A stretch of 64,000 bases of DNA from Flavobacteriaceae bacterium (GTDB lineage Bacteria; Bacteroidota; Bacteroidia; Flavobacteriales; Flavobacteriaceae): assembly GCA_947453885.1 (NCBI GenBank), contig CANGIF010000015.1:1-64000 (forward strand), in the 5' to 3' direction. Made by a program: the position numbers and the translations under genes. Shown here one piece after another: positions 17,902 to 26,493 of this stretch. Each line of letters starts with the position of its first letter. The first letter of the stretch is position 1. The notes beneath the pieces are model-generated. The model saw only the letters and a list, made by a program, of their open reading frames with translations, did not search any database and was not told where the DNA came from.

Positions 17902-18627
17902 ATGGCAATATACGGTTATTCAGAACGAGGTATTATTAATTCTATAATATTTTCAATTGGTGATAAAGTACAATTAATGACCGATTTTATAAGAAGTTTG
18001 AATATCCCAATGCTTTTTGTAAATAATACCCCAATAGGGTATGATATTTTGTTAGAACAGTCTTTTTCACGATTTGGAAGTGCGGATTTGGTTATTATTA
18101 TTAAATATGATGAAGAGCCAAAACTTAACAAAGTATTATTTATAGAAGGCAAAGTAAAAACCTCTCAAAAAACATATTGGAATTTAAAAAGTCAGTATGA
18201 AGAATTTGAAAAAAGAAAGCCTGAAAACTCTTCTAATTTGTTTTTTCAATTGCATTTAAAAAAGTTGCTTTTTAGTAATGCAACGGAAATTGATAACGCA
18301 CTAAAAGCTAAAAAAGAATTGGTTATCAGTGAAAAATGGTATAAAACAGAAAGGAAGATAGGTAAAAACGCAATTGTTGAAAAAGCTTTTAATATGATTA
18401 CTTGTTCCGAAGCCTTTTATATTGGTATAATTCCATCGAGTATAGATGACATAGAAAAATTTTCAAAAGTCAAAAAAGACGAGAAAGACCCAATTGTTGA
18501 GTATATTCATCTTGTTTCATGGCACACGGTGAAAGGTTTTTGTGATGAAAAAAAATATAAACGCTATTTTAAAAATGTTCAGTTGAATTTTGAATATAAT
18601 GAAGGGCAGATTTTTAATGAAAAATAA
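17902..18627 (+). CDS. Putative PD-(D/E)XK nuclease-like protein C
   Basis: 241 residues. It begins MAIYGYSERGIINSIIFSIG. Residues 57-84 read SRFGSADLVIIIKYD and then KVLFIEGKVK: an Asp (D62) on one strand and, 20 residues on, E82-G-K84, the D...ExK geometry of PD-(D/E)XK nucleases. A helix with Gln/Tyr follows (KTYWNLKSQYEEF), where many family members have one. The domain may cut DNA or only bind it. It lies last of three small genes after hsdS, and its stop is 15 bp from the hsdR/hsdS scar. The nuclease call is from motif spacing only. Confidence 0.55.
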   Translation: MAIYGYSERGIINSIIFSIGDKVQLMTDFIRSLNIPMLFVNNTPIGYDILLEQSFSRFGSADLVIIIKYDEEPKLNKVLFIEGKVKTSQKTYWNLKSQYEEFEKRKPENSSNLFFQLHLKKLLFSNATEIDNALKAKKELVISEKWYKTERKIGKNAIVEKAFNMITCSEAFYIGIIPSSIDDIEKFSKVKKDEKDPIVEYIHLVSWHTVKGFCDEKKYKRYFKNVQLNFEYNEGQIFNEK

Positions 18628-18642
18628 ATAATTTTCAATTCA

Positions 18643-18813
18643 ATGACATCACAATCAGAATTAATATTAGAACAAACCAAACTCGCTAATTTCCTTTCAG
18701 CAATCGATGAAAAAATAGTGTTAGTTTCAAATCAAATACAAGACACACAAGAATATAAAAAAGCGTTGTTGCAGCAAATTTTTTTAAAAAAATATAATAA
18801 ATTTGGTAAGTGA
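18643..18813 (+). pseudogene. Recombination scar: hsdR 5' end fused in frame to an hsdS 3' end
   Basis: An intact 56-residue frame. Its first 33 bp (18643-18675, coding MTSQSELILEQ) are identical to the first 33 bp of hsdR at 19948-19980. The remainder codes TKLANFLSAIDEKIVLVSNQ and IQDTQEYKKALLQQIF, a copy of the HsdS C-terminal spacer helix. The junction falls at GAACAAA, a short identity shared by hsdR and hsdS spacer DNA. It marks an illegitimate recombination that inserted or left the Abi_2 cassette between gene C and hsdR. It could still be translated as a small HsdS-tail peptide. Confidence 0.8.
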
Positions 18814-18879
18814 GGTACTCGTAGCTACCAAATAAACACTAACATAATTTAAAAATATTAATATAAATGATTATAAATT

Positions 18880-18908
18880 TTGTAGATACAAATAATATTG
18901 TACTTTTG
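18880..18908 (+). promoter_or_regulatory. Promoter of the Abi_2-associated RNA
   Basis: TTG at 18880-18882, 18-bp spacer, then TACTTTTG at 18901-18908, a full match to TAnnTTTG. Transcription would begin around 18912-18916, just before the hairpin at 18919. Confidence 0.65.
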
Positions 18909-18911
18909 CGA

Positions 18912-18980
18912 CAACAGTACACACCACGCGATAGGTTCTTAGAAATAAGAAAAACAGCGTCCCAGGGTGTGTCTTTTGCT
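18912..18980 (+). ncRNA. Structured RNA upstream of the Abi_2 gene (candidate RNA partner)
   Basis: A coaxial hairpin can be drawn. Stem 1 is ACACACC (18919-18925) with GGTGTGT (18966-18972). Stem 2 is ACGC (18926-18929) with GCGT (18957-18960), with a 5-nt bulge CCCAG. After an internal loop, stem 3 is TTCTTA/TAAGAA (18936-18941, 18946-18951) closed by a GAAA tetraloop. It has its own promoter, codes for no peptide, and ends in a T-rich stretch 40 nt before the Abi_2 ATG. Abi_2/AbiF HEPN proteins have been reported to work with a structured RNA encoded just upstream; the position here fits. The ends are approximate. Confidence 0.65.
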
Positions 18981-19020
18981 TTTATAGCTTTTCTGGATAT
19001 TTCTTTAACAACTCCTCGTC

Positions 19021-19932
19021 ATGTTTGATAAAATAGCATTTACTTTAGAGGAACAAGTTGTACAATTACAATCTAGAGGTTTAGAAATTAAACATCCTCG
19101 AATAGCAGAAAAATACCTTATCAATATTAGCTATTACAGATTAGGCGAATATTGGTATGTTATGCAGTCTGATAAAAAAAATCATATCTTTAAACCCAAT
19201 AGTAAATTTACAGACGTAATTGCACTTTATAATTTTGATGCAGAACTGCGCTTGCTTTTGTTTGATGTTATTGAAAAAATTGAAATTAGTTTACGTACTA
19301 AACTAATATATTATTTGTCACATGAGGTTGACCCTTGGTGGTTTCAAAATTTTTCATTGTTTGATAATTCTAAAGAATTGGTTAAAACCTTATCCAGTTT
19401 AGAAGGTGAAATAGATCGTACCAAAGATGTCTTTATAACGAACCATAAAAAAAAGCATAAAGACGATGGTAGGTTTCCTCCGGCGTGGAAATCATTAGAA
19501 CAAACTAGTTTTGGTTCTTTGTCAAAATTATATGGAAATTTAAAAAGCACAGTTAAAGCCAAAGATAAAATTGCCGTAGATTTTGGTGCGGTGAATCATA
19601 CATTTTTACCTAGTTGGTTACAGTCTATTGCCCAAATTCGTAATTTTTGCGCACATCATTCTCGCCTTTGGAATAGAAATTTACCTAGTACGGTCAAATT
19701 ATTGCCTAATCCACCTAATGCTTGGATAATTGACCTAGAAAACATTCCAAAACAACATGAATTTAGCAAACTTTATATTCATTTGTGTTTAATGAAATAT
19801 ATGTTGAACACGATCATTCCAAAAAATGAATTTACTCAAAAGTTGATTAACTTATTTGAAAAATATCCAAATGTTGACCCAAATGCTTTAGGAATGAAAC
19901 CCAATTGGCATAATGAACCTTTATGGAAATAA
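19021..19932 (+). CDS. Abi_2 (AbiD/AbiF) family HEPN abortive-infection protein
   Basis: 303 residues. The N-terminus has the Abi_2 hallmark QLQSRGLEIKHPRIAEKYL followed by ISYYRLGEYWY. The HEPN ribonuclease motif is at residues 207-213: RNFCAHH, giving the R-x4-H catalytic pair (R207, H212), followed by SRLWNRN. Proteins of this family (Pfam Abi_2) stop phage growth by killing or arresting the infected cell, probably through RNA cleavage. It lies between the hsdS scar and hsdR, and hsdR starts 15 bp downstream. The upstream hairpin RNA with its own promoter suggests an RNA-controlled toxin. The active-site residues are intact. Confidence 0.88.
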   Translation: MFDKIAFTLEEQVVQLQSRGLEIKHPRIAEKYLINISYYRLGEYWYVMQSDKKNHIFKPNSKFTDVIALYNFDAELRLLLFDVIEKIEISLRTKLIYYLSHEVDPWWFQNFSLFDNSKELVKTLSSLEGEIDRTKDVFITNHKKKHKDDGRFPPAWKSLEQTSFGSLSKLYGNLKSTVKAKDKIAVDFGAVNHTFLPSWLQSIAQIRNFCAHHSRLWNRNLPSTVKLLPNPPNAWIIDLENIPKQHEFSKLYIHLCLMKYMLNTIIPKNEFTQKLINLFEKYPNVDPNALGMKPNWHNEPLWK

Positions 19933-19947
19933 ACACTTAAATTTTTA

Positions 19948-22785
19948 ATGACATCACAATCAGAATTAATATTAGAACAAAACTTAATCAGTCAATTAGC
20001 TGCTAATGGATATGATAAAGTTATTATTAAAAATGAAACCGATTTATTGGCTAATCTTAAAAAGCAATTAGAAAAACACAACAACAAAGTTTTTTCTGAT
20101 AGTGATTTCAAGCAAATTATAAACCACCTTTCTAAGTCAAATAACATCTTTGAAAAAGCATTATTACTTCGTGATAAGTTTGCTTTCAAAAATGACAAAA
20201 ACGAACTGGTTTATGTGGAGTTTCTGAATATGGATTTTTGGTGTCAAAACGAATACCAAGTTACCAATCAAATTACGGTTGAAGGTTCTTATAAAAACAG
20301 ATATGATGTAACTATTTTGATAAACGGTTTGCCATTAGTACAAATAGAACTAAAGAAAACAGGATTAGAGTTAAAAGAAGCGTTTAACCAAATAAACCGT
20401 TATCAAAAACATTCGTTTGCAGCCAATAGTGGTTTGTTTAATTTCATTCAAATATTTGTTATTAGCAATGGTGTAAATACTAAATATTTTAGCAATTTCG
20501 GCAACAAAAAACCCGACTTCAAGCAAACATTTTTTTGGACAGACGAGAATAATAAACGTATTTCCAAACTGGAAGATTTTGCCAACACCTTTTTAGAAAA
20601 GTGCCATTTATCAAAAATGATTACAAAATATACGGTATTGCACGATACTGATAAAATGCTGATGGTATTGCGACCATATCAATTTAATGCCGTTGAGCGA
20701 ATTATTGATAAAGTTAAAAACAGTAACAACAACGGTTACATTTGGCACACAACAGGTTCAGGTAAAACACTAACTTCTTTTAAAGCAAGTCAAATTTTAT
20801 CACAATTGCCGAAAGTAGATAAAGTAGTTTTTTGTGTAGATAGGCAAGATTTAGATTACCAAACCGCCAAAGAGTTCAATGCTTTTAAGCCTGATTGTAT
20901 TGATCCAACCAACAACACTGCAAATTTGGTTCTACAATTTAAAGACCAAAATAGCAAGCTTATTGTAACCACAATTCAAAAATTGTACAATGCCATTACT
21001 CGTGAGCATCATTTAAAAACGATGGACGAATTAAAGGATAAAAAAATTGTATTCATTTTTGATGAATGCCATCGAAGTCAGTTTGGCGATACGCACAGAA
21101 AAATAACCCAGTATTTTCAAAATTATCAAATGTTTGGTTTTACAGGTACGCCAATTTTTGTAGAAAATGCTTTGTCTAAAACCAAGCAAAATCAAACAAC
21201 TGCAAGTTTATTTGGCGAACAATTGCATAGTTACGTTATTACTGATGCCATTAAAGACGAAAATGTATTGCGTTTTTCTGTAGAATATGTTGGAAAGTAT
21301 AAGGAAAGAGAAAATTCTCAAAACGAAATTGATATAGAAGTTGAAGCAATTGATACACAAGAATTATTGGAAAGTAATGATCGTGTTGAAAAAATTACAA
21401 ATTATATTATTCAGCAACACCCAATTAAAACTCAAAACAAAACTTTTACTGCGATGTTTTGTGTGAGTAGCGTTGAAATGCTTATTAAATACTATGATTT
21501 GTTTTTAAAACTTAAAGAAGAAGGAAAGCACAATTTAAAAATGGCAACCATTTTTAGTTATGGAGCAAATGACGAAATGATTAGTGATTCTGATGATTTC
21601 GATACAAAGGATTTTAATGAGGTTGCCGAACCAAAAGAAGCCTATAATTCCTATCATAAACGAGATAAACTTGAAATTTATATTCAAGAATATAATAAAA
21701 CATACCTTACGAACTGGACAACCAAAGACAGTCAATCGTTTTATAATTATTATAAAGATATTGCTTTACGAGTACGATCTAAACAAGTAGATATTTTGTT
21801 TGTAGTCAATATGTTTTTAACAGGCTTTGATAGTAAATCGTTGAATACTCTTTTTGTAGATAAGAATTTACGTTATCATGGATTAATTCAAGCCTATTCA
21901 AGAACCAACAGAATATTAGGAGATAAAAAATCGCAAGGAAATATTGTTGTTTTTAGAAATTTAAAGAAAGCAACCGACGATGCAATTGCATTATTTTCAG
22001 ACAAGAATGCCAAAGAAATAATTATTCTTAAACCCTATGAAGATTATGTTAAGGAGATTAATGTAGCCTACAGCAGCTTAATTGCAATTACACCAACTTT
22101 TGAATCTGTAGATGATTTGGTTTCTGAAGATGATGAACTAGAGTTTGTAAAAGCGTTTCGAGAAATCATTCGATTAAAAAATATCATTACATCATTTGTA
22201 GATTTTACTTTTGAAGACATTACGTTAGAAGAACAAGAATTTGAAAATTACAAATCCAAATATTTAGACTTATCAGATAAAAGTAAAAAAGAGAAAACAT
22301 CAATATTAAATGAAGTAGATTTTGAATTGGAATTGATACATCGTGACGATATTACGGTGGCTTATATATTACTACTATTAGCCAAGCTAAAAGGCATTTC
22401 ACTTTCAGATAAAGAACGTAAGCAAAAGGAGATTTTAGATATTGTTGCTGGTGATAGTAAATTACGAAGTAAACGAGAATTAATAGAACGATTTATAGAG
22501 GAAAATTTACCATTGTTAGACGAAACAAACATAGAAGAAGGATATGCTAGTTTTATGATTAAAGAGCAGCACAAAGCTTTTAATGAGTTTGTAGAAAAAG
22601 AGAAACTAAATGCTGACAGATTAAAAAAACTTACAGAAGACTATTTATTCTCACAAAGAGTTCCAACAAAGCAAGAAGTTGTTGCAGTATTGGAAAATCA
22701 ACCAACAATTTTGGAACGTGCCAAAGTAGGCGATACAATTTTGAATAAATTTTTAAATTTTATTAATACTTTTTTTAATGAGTAG
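19948..22785 (+). CDS. hsdR: Type I restriction endonuclease subunit (nuclease and translocase)
   Basis: 945 residues. The N-terminal PD-(D/E)XK nuclease has D120 (RYDVTILING) and E134-L-K136 (QIELKK). A superfamily II motor follows, with Walker A HTTGSGKT (about 265) and the DEAD-like box IFDECHRSQFG (about 371). Later motifs include FGFTGTPIF and VNMFLTGFDSKSL. The C-terminal third is the helical domain that contacts HsdM2S. It translocates and cuts unmethylated DNA. It is separated from hsdM/hsdS by 3 kb of inserted genes, and its first 33 bp are duplicated at 18643. It converges with the integrase gene, 3 bp between stops. It appears intact. Confidence 0.95.
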   Translation: MTSQSELILEQNLISQLAANGYDKVIIKNETDLLANLKKQLEKHNNKVFSDSDFKQIINHLSKSNNIFEKALLLRDKFAFKNDKNELVYVEFLNMDFWCQNEYQVTNQITVEGSYKNRYDVTILINGLPLVQIELKKTGLELKEAFNQINRYQKHSFAANSGLFNFIQIFVISNGVNTKYFSNFGNKKPDFKQTFFWTDENNKRISKLEDFANTFLEKCHLSKMITKYTVLHDTDKMLMVLRPYQFNAVERIIDKVKNSNNNGYIWHTTGSGKTLTSFKASQILSQLPKVDKVVFCVDRQDLDYQTAKEFNAFKPDCIDPTNNTANLVLQFKDQNSKLIVTTIQKLYNAITREHHLKTMDELKDKKIVFIFDECHRSQFGDTHRKITQYFQNYQMFGFTGTPIFVENALSKTKQNQTTASLFGEQLHSYVITDAIKDENVLRFSVEYVGKYKERENSQNEIDIEVEAIDTQELLESNDRVEKITNYIIQQHPIKTQNKTFTAMFCVSSVEMLIKYYDLFLKLKEEGKHNLKMATIFSYGANDEMISDSDDFDTKDFNEVAEPKEAYNSYHKRDKLEIYIQEYNKTYLTNWTTKDSQSFYNYYKDIALRVRSKQVDILFVVNMFLTGFDSKSLNTLFVDKNLRYHGLIQAYSRTNRILGDKKSQGNIVVFRNLKKATDDAIALFSDKNAKEIIILKPYEDYVKEINVAYSSLIAITPTFESVDDLVSEDDELEFVKAFREIIRLKNIITSFVDFTFEDITLEEQEFENYKSKYLDLSDKSKKEKTSILNEVDFELELIHRDDITVAYILLLLAKLKGISLSDKERKQKEILDIVAGDSKLRSKRELIERFIEENLPLLDETNIEEGYASFMIKEQHKAFNEFVEKEKLNADRLKKLTEDYLFSQRVPTKQEVVAVLENQPTILERAKVGDTILNKFLNFINTFFNE

Positions 22786-22788
22786 GTC

Positions 22789-24081
22789 TTAAATAACAGC
22801 AATACCTTTCCAATAAGCCTTTAGTTTTTCGGCATATTCTTTCGGAGTAATTTTTATGTAGCTTAAAAATTGTGCTTCGGTTTTATGACCAGTTATTTTC
22901 ATAATTGTTAGCGTGTCAATTTTTCCGTAGAGATTAGTTGCAAATGAGCGTCGGCAAATATGAGAACTTACCAATTCGTGTTTTGGGAATTTACCAAATT
23001 GTTTACGATGTATTTTTTTCTTTTTACCATTTTCTTTAATTTCAACAGCAGTAACTTTTGCACCTTCAACAATTTCGATTAAGCCAACTTTTTCGCAAAT
23101 AATTTTTATGTAATCATTAAATTTTTGATCGCTAATTCGTCGAGGAAATTGACCGTTTCGTTTATTTAAAATAGCTTCAACTTGACTATGAATAGGAATA
23201 ATAACTGGAAAATCAGTTTTCAAAGTTTGCTTTTCAATGAATCCATCAATTAGATTTTTATTTGTCAATTTCAGAAAATCAGAAATTCTAAATCCAGTTC
23301 TAAGTCCTATAACAAACCAATCTCTTGCATTGTCTAAATAATCTTGTTCAAATATTGAATTGTATATGGCATTTATTTCTTCTTCTTTTAAATAAATGTC
23401 ATTAGTTTTATTTGTTGGGGAGTAAAATTCTGTAAGTTTAAATTCTTTTGAAATTTCAAAATCTTTTTTGTCTGCATTATTGCAAAATAATTTAATATCA
23501 TCAATATAGCCGCCAATCGTATTAGGGTTTAATTTTTGCTGCGTTTCTAGAAAATCTATAAATTTAGAGTGAAACGAAAGTGTGATATCGGTTAGTTTTA
23601 TTTTAGTTCTTGTAAATTCTTCAAAAGCTAATATCTTATTTAAAGTAGTATTGTAATGTTGAATTGTTCTTGGTTTTATGGTTGTGTTTTTTCTTGTTTT
23701 TTTAACCTTAGAATCTTCAATAAATGCTAAAATGTAATTGGTAAAGAATATGCTAGCATTTACTTCTTCATTTGTAGTTATTCTATTGAAAAAAACATTG
23801 ATTTTTTCTCGTAACCAATTTGTATTAATTGTTTCACTATTGAGTAAAGCTTTGCCGTATTCTTTCCTAATAGCAGTATCAAGATCTTTGAGTTTTAAGT
23901 TAATTTCTTTGTATTCAACGTCAGTAGTTATTAAAACTTCTTGTTTTGCGTCGCTCCATCGTTTATTTGGTATTTGAATTCCTATTGAGCACTCTATATC
24001 AAATATATTACTGTGTTTGAAGCGATAAAAAATTGTATTCCAATCATTGTTTGTTTTAATTCTAAATTTTCCAGTAGCCAT
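22789..24081 (-). CDS. Tyrosine recombinase (integrase of the element)
   Basis: 430 residues with three expected parts: an Arm-DNA-binding domain (1-95), a SAM-like core-binding domain (about 105-215) and the catalytic domain (about 230-420). Catalytic residues can be assigned: R265 in GLRTGFRISD, H374 and R377 in SSHICRRSF, H399 in ITGHKTEAQ and nucleophile Y408 in LSYIK. The layout is that of Bacteroidota integrases of tRNA-targeting elements. The gene is the last inside the right end, reading inward from attR, so its promoter lies among the arm-like sites at 24107-24124 and expression may be autoregulated. Confidence 0.93.
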   Translation of the reverse strand: MATGKFRIKTNNDWNTIFYRFKHSNIFDIECSIGIQIPNKRWSDAKQEVLITTDVEYKEINLKLKDLDTAIRKEYGKALLNSETINTNWLREKINVFFNRITTNEEVNASIFFTNYILAFIEDSKVKKTRKNTTIKPRTIQHYNTTLNKILAFEEFTRTKIKLTDITLSFHSKFIDFLETQQKLNPNTIGGYIDDIKLFCNNADKKDFEISKEFKLTEFYSPTNKTNDIYLKEEEINAIYNSIFEQDYLDNARDWFVIGLRTGFRISDFLKLTNKNLIDGFIEKQTLKTDFPVIIPIHSQVEAILNKRNGQFPRRISDQKFNDYIKIICEKVGLIEIVEGAKVTAVEIKENGKKKKIHRKQFGKFPKHELVSSHICRRSFATNLYGKIDTLTIMKITGHKTEAQFLSYIKITPKEYAEKLKAYWKGIAVI

Positions 24082-24106
24082 AATCCAATGTGTTTTTAAA
24101 ATCCCT

Positions 24107-24124
24107 ATTCCCCTATTATTCCCC
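24107..24124 (+). promoter_or_regulatory. Right pair of putative integrase arm sites
   Basis: ATTCCCC at 24107-24113 and 24118-24124, the same orientation and 11-bp spacing as the left pair at 10305-10322. It lies 26 bp upstream of the integrase start codon. Confidence 0.6.
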
Positions 24125-24253
24125 TAAATTTTCAAATTAACGTTAATTTCCATTAATTCCCATTAATTATTTTTCAATCAAAAACCTTGCCATTCCTTTG
24201 TTTAATGGCTTTTTTGATAAATAATAAATTTAGGTTTGTTGGGAGTGTGATTA

Positions 24254-24286
24254 CTATTATCCGCACTTTCAAATTCTCTAAAGCGT
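24254..24286. repeat. attR: right copy of the 33-bp direct repeat
   Basis: Exact copy of 10237-10269. It holds the displaced original last 12 bases of tRNA-Leu, but no complete tRNA. Confidence 0.93.
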
Positions 24287-24308
24287 ATTGTTTTAGAGAT
24301 TTTTTTTT
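24275..24308 (+). terminator. Displaced original tRNA-Leu terminator
   Basis: Stem TCTCTAAA/TTTAGAGA (24275-24282 with 24292-24299), 9-nt loop, nine Ts. It begins inside attR and is probably the terminator the tRNA had before insertion. Confidence 0.65.
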
Positions 24309-24340
24309 ATAAGTGATACGAACATTAACAGTAATGAAAA

Positions 24341-24380
24341 TAAAAAAGGCTTTTTTACAATTGTAAAAAAGCCTTTTTTA
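24341..24380. terminator. Perfect 40-bp palindrome, terminator of the coaX-ppiD operon
   Basis: Two 20-bp arms meet without a loop (centre ACAATTGT), with AAAAAAGGC/GCCTTTTTT at the ends. It lies 16 bp after the stop of the ppiD-like gene on the minus strand and can act in both directions. Confidence 0.8.
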
Positions 24381-24396
24381 TTAGTTTAATTTGTAT

Positions 24397-26493
24397 TTAG
24401 TAATTGAATTTTGCTCTGTTATCTTCAATTTTCGCATCTGCTTTTAGTGCTGGTAAAACACCATTGGCTTTACTTCCGTTTTGAGCTTTAACTTTTGCAA
24501 GATAAGGCGCATAGTCGGTAATAGCAGCTGCTTTAGTTATTGCTTTGGTTCTAACAACAAATACACCAGAATTACCTTCAATTGGTGCTGACATTTTGTT
24601 TGCTCCAATTCCAAAAGCTACACCTACAACTTTTAATTCTTGTCCTGCGTTAGGTATAACTGCATTTTCAAGAGTTAAGTCTGTTGCTTGTTGTACTGTT
24701 GTTGCGTTTGAAGTTGCAATAGCTTCTAAAGTAGCCCCTTTTAGTTTTGCTTTTAACTTTTCAGCTTTTTTCTTATTTCTTAAAATTGGTTCAATACCCG
24801 GACGAGCATCTTCAACAGGTGTTAATCCAGCAGCGTTTACTTTTTTCACTTTTGCAATAACTTGTCCTAAATTAGCAACTTCAAAACGTTTTATATCGCC
24901 AATTTTGGTTTCTGAATTGAATGCCCAACGAACTATAACACGTTGATTACCTAAATTACCAACATTTTCTTCTAAAGCTTTAAATTTTGCAGGAGGTGCA
25001 ATAGTTAATTTCATGCTTTTTGCAACATCTTCAAATGGTTTCGCATTTGCTTCCATTTCAAATTTTGTAGCTTGTGTATAAATATTATCTGTAGTTTTTT
25101 CTGACGCTTCAATTTTTCTTGCAATAGTAGCTAAACGAACACCATCTTGTTTGTCAGTTATACTGATAATGTGAAATCCAAAATCAGTTTCAACTAAACC
25201 TACTTTCCCTACGGGATTGTTAAATACAAAATCATTGAATGGTTTTACCATTGAACCGGGTTTGAAATAACCTAAATCACCACCTTGTTGAGCAGAGGAG
25301 TCGTCAGAGTTTTGAAAAGCAAGCATCATTAAACTTGAAGGATTCGCTTGAACTTGAGCTAGAAGTGTTTCTGCTTTAGCTTTAGCTTGTTCTTTTGTTC
25401 TTTTTTCTTTTTGATTTGGAACTTTAGCTCCTTCATAGCTTATTAAAATATGGCTCGCTTTAGCGTTAACGCCTGATTTTCTTCCTAATGCTTTAGATAA
25501 ACAATAGAATTTACCGTCCATATATGGACCGTAAATTTGTCCAGGGGCTAAGGCATATAATTTTTCCGCTTCAGCTTGAGGCAAATCTTTTTTAGCTACA
25601 TACGATGAATCATAAGGTTTGTCAGAATTTGAATTTACAAAATCAGCAGTGTTAGTTGCTTCTGCAAAACCAGGTTTTGTAATGTTCGTTTTTGTTTTAT
25701 CATCAAATTCTACTTTACTCGATAAAAGAGAGTTTACAGCTGTTTTAATTTCATTTTCGTCTTCAGGAGAAGCTTTGTCTTCTATTAGCACGTATTGTAT
25801 TTCGCGAGATTCTTCTGCTTTGTACTTTTTCTCTCTTTTTTTCATGTAATCCGTTATCTCAGCATCAGTTATTTTAATTTCGCTATCTTTAATAGTGCTG
25901 AAAGGAACTGATACATAATCAAAAGTTACCTTGTCAGATTCCATTTGGTATTTTAACTTTCCTTCAGCTTTTGTAGCGTTAAAACCACCTTTAACCATTG
26001 TGAAATAGATTTGTGCTTTTGCGTTTAAAGCCGCTTCAGTTTGTAAGTTTTTCAAGGTTTCCTCTTGACCAGGATTTGTTTTGAAATATTCGTTGAATTT
26101 AGCAATGTCAAATTCTCCTTTTTCATTTTGAAACAATTTGTTTTGACCAATGTTTTGGTTTTGTTTTAAAGCTTCTATAATTTGGTTTTCAGAAGCTCTA
26201 ATTCCTAATTTTTTGAATTCGCTAGAAATCAATGCTACGTTTACCTCTTGATCCCATACTTGATTAACGGCTTGTAGGTTAGAAGTTCCACGTCCACTTT
26301 TTTCTAAATTATTTACTTTTTCATTAAACGATTGGAAAAGTATGTCTTCACCATTTACGGTTCCTACATCTTTTGAAGTTTCGCTAAAGTTCCCTTTTCT
26401 AAATAAATCTTGTACAATAAATGCAAATAATGATATTGCAATTACTGATATTAAAAGTATTGAACGTTGTCTAATTTTTGATAAAATTGCCAT
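24397..26493 (-). CDS. PpiD/SurA-like membrane-anchored peptidyl-prolyl isomerase
   Basis: 698 residues. One N-terminal membrane helix (about 12-28, SILLISVIAISLFAFIVQDL) anchors a SurA_N-like chaperone region. A parvulin (PPIC) domain at about 340-450 is marked by AKASHILISYEG, QGGDLGYFKPGSMVKPF and ETDFGFHIISITDKQ. A long C-terminal chaperone-like part follows. It helps fold outer-membrane and secreted proteins in the periplasm. It is the last gene of the envelope operon (or has its own start in the 108-bp gap after the CorC-like gene) and ends at a strong terminator. Confidence 0.9.
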   Translation of the reverse strand: MAILSKIRQRSILLISVIAISLFAFIVQDLFRKGNFSETSKDVGTVNGEDILFQSFNEKVNNLEKSGRGTSNLQAVNQVWDQEVNVALISSEFKKLGIRASENQIIEALKQNQNIGQNKLFQNEKGEFDIAKFNEYFKTNPGQEETLKNLQTEAALNAKAQIYFTMVKGGFNATKAEGKLKYQMESDKVTFDYVSVPFSTIKDSEIKITDAEITDYMKKREKKYKAEESREIQYVLIEDKASPEDENEIKTAVNSLLSSKVEFDDKTKTNITKPGFAEATNTADFVNSNSDKPYDSSYVAKKDLPQAEAEKLYALAPGQIYGPYMDGKFYCLSKALGRKSGVNAKASHILISYEGAKVPNQKEKRTKEQAKAKAETLLAQVQANPSSLMMLAFQNSDDSSAQQGGDLGYFKPGSMVKPFNDFVFNNPVGKVGLVETDFGFHIISITDKQDGVRLATIARKIEASEKTTDNIYTQATKFEMEANAKPFEDVAKSMKLTIAPPAKFKALEENVGNLGNQRVIVRWAFNSETKIGDIKRFEVANLGQVIAKVKKVNAAGLTPVEDARPGIEPILRNKKKAEKLKAKLKGATLEAIATSNATTVQQATDLTLENAVIPNAGQELKVVGVAFGIGANKMSAPIEGNSGVFVVRTKAITKAAAITDYAPYLAKVKAQNGSKANGVLPALKADAKIEDNRAKFNY

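Larger units (their letters stand above)
10237..24286. mobile_element. 14-kb integrative element in tRNA-Leu carrying a defence locus
   Basis: The boundaries are a 33-bp perfect direct repeat (10237-10269 and 24254-24286) that starts inside the tRNA 3' end. The right end carries a tyrosine recombinase. Both ends carry paired ATTCCCC heptamers 11 bp apart. Between are an excisionase-like HTH protein, a primase-helicase, a repeat-rich non-coding block, a complete type I restriction-modification system and an Abi_2 gene. The interior looks more A/T-rich than the flanking housekeeping genes. No relaxase, conjugation or capsid gene is seen. It could be a mobilisable element moved by a helper, a phage satellite, or a non-self-transmissible defence island. 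Confidence 0.9.

Noticed and set aside
21535..21790. Short frames on both strands within hsdR
   Set aside because: They lie inside a complete hsdR frame with all motifs; no evidence of a frameshift.
24254..24286. Second tRNA-Leu
   Set aside because: Only the last 12 bases of the tRNA are present; it is the attR copy.
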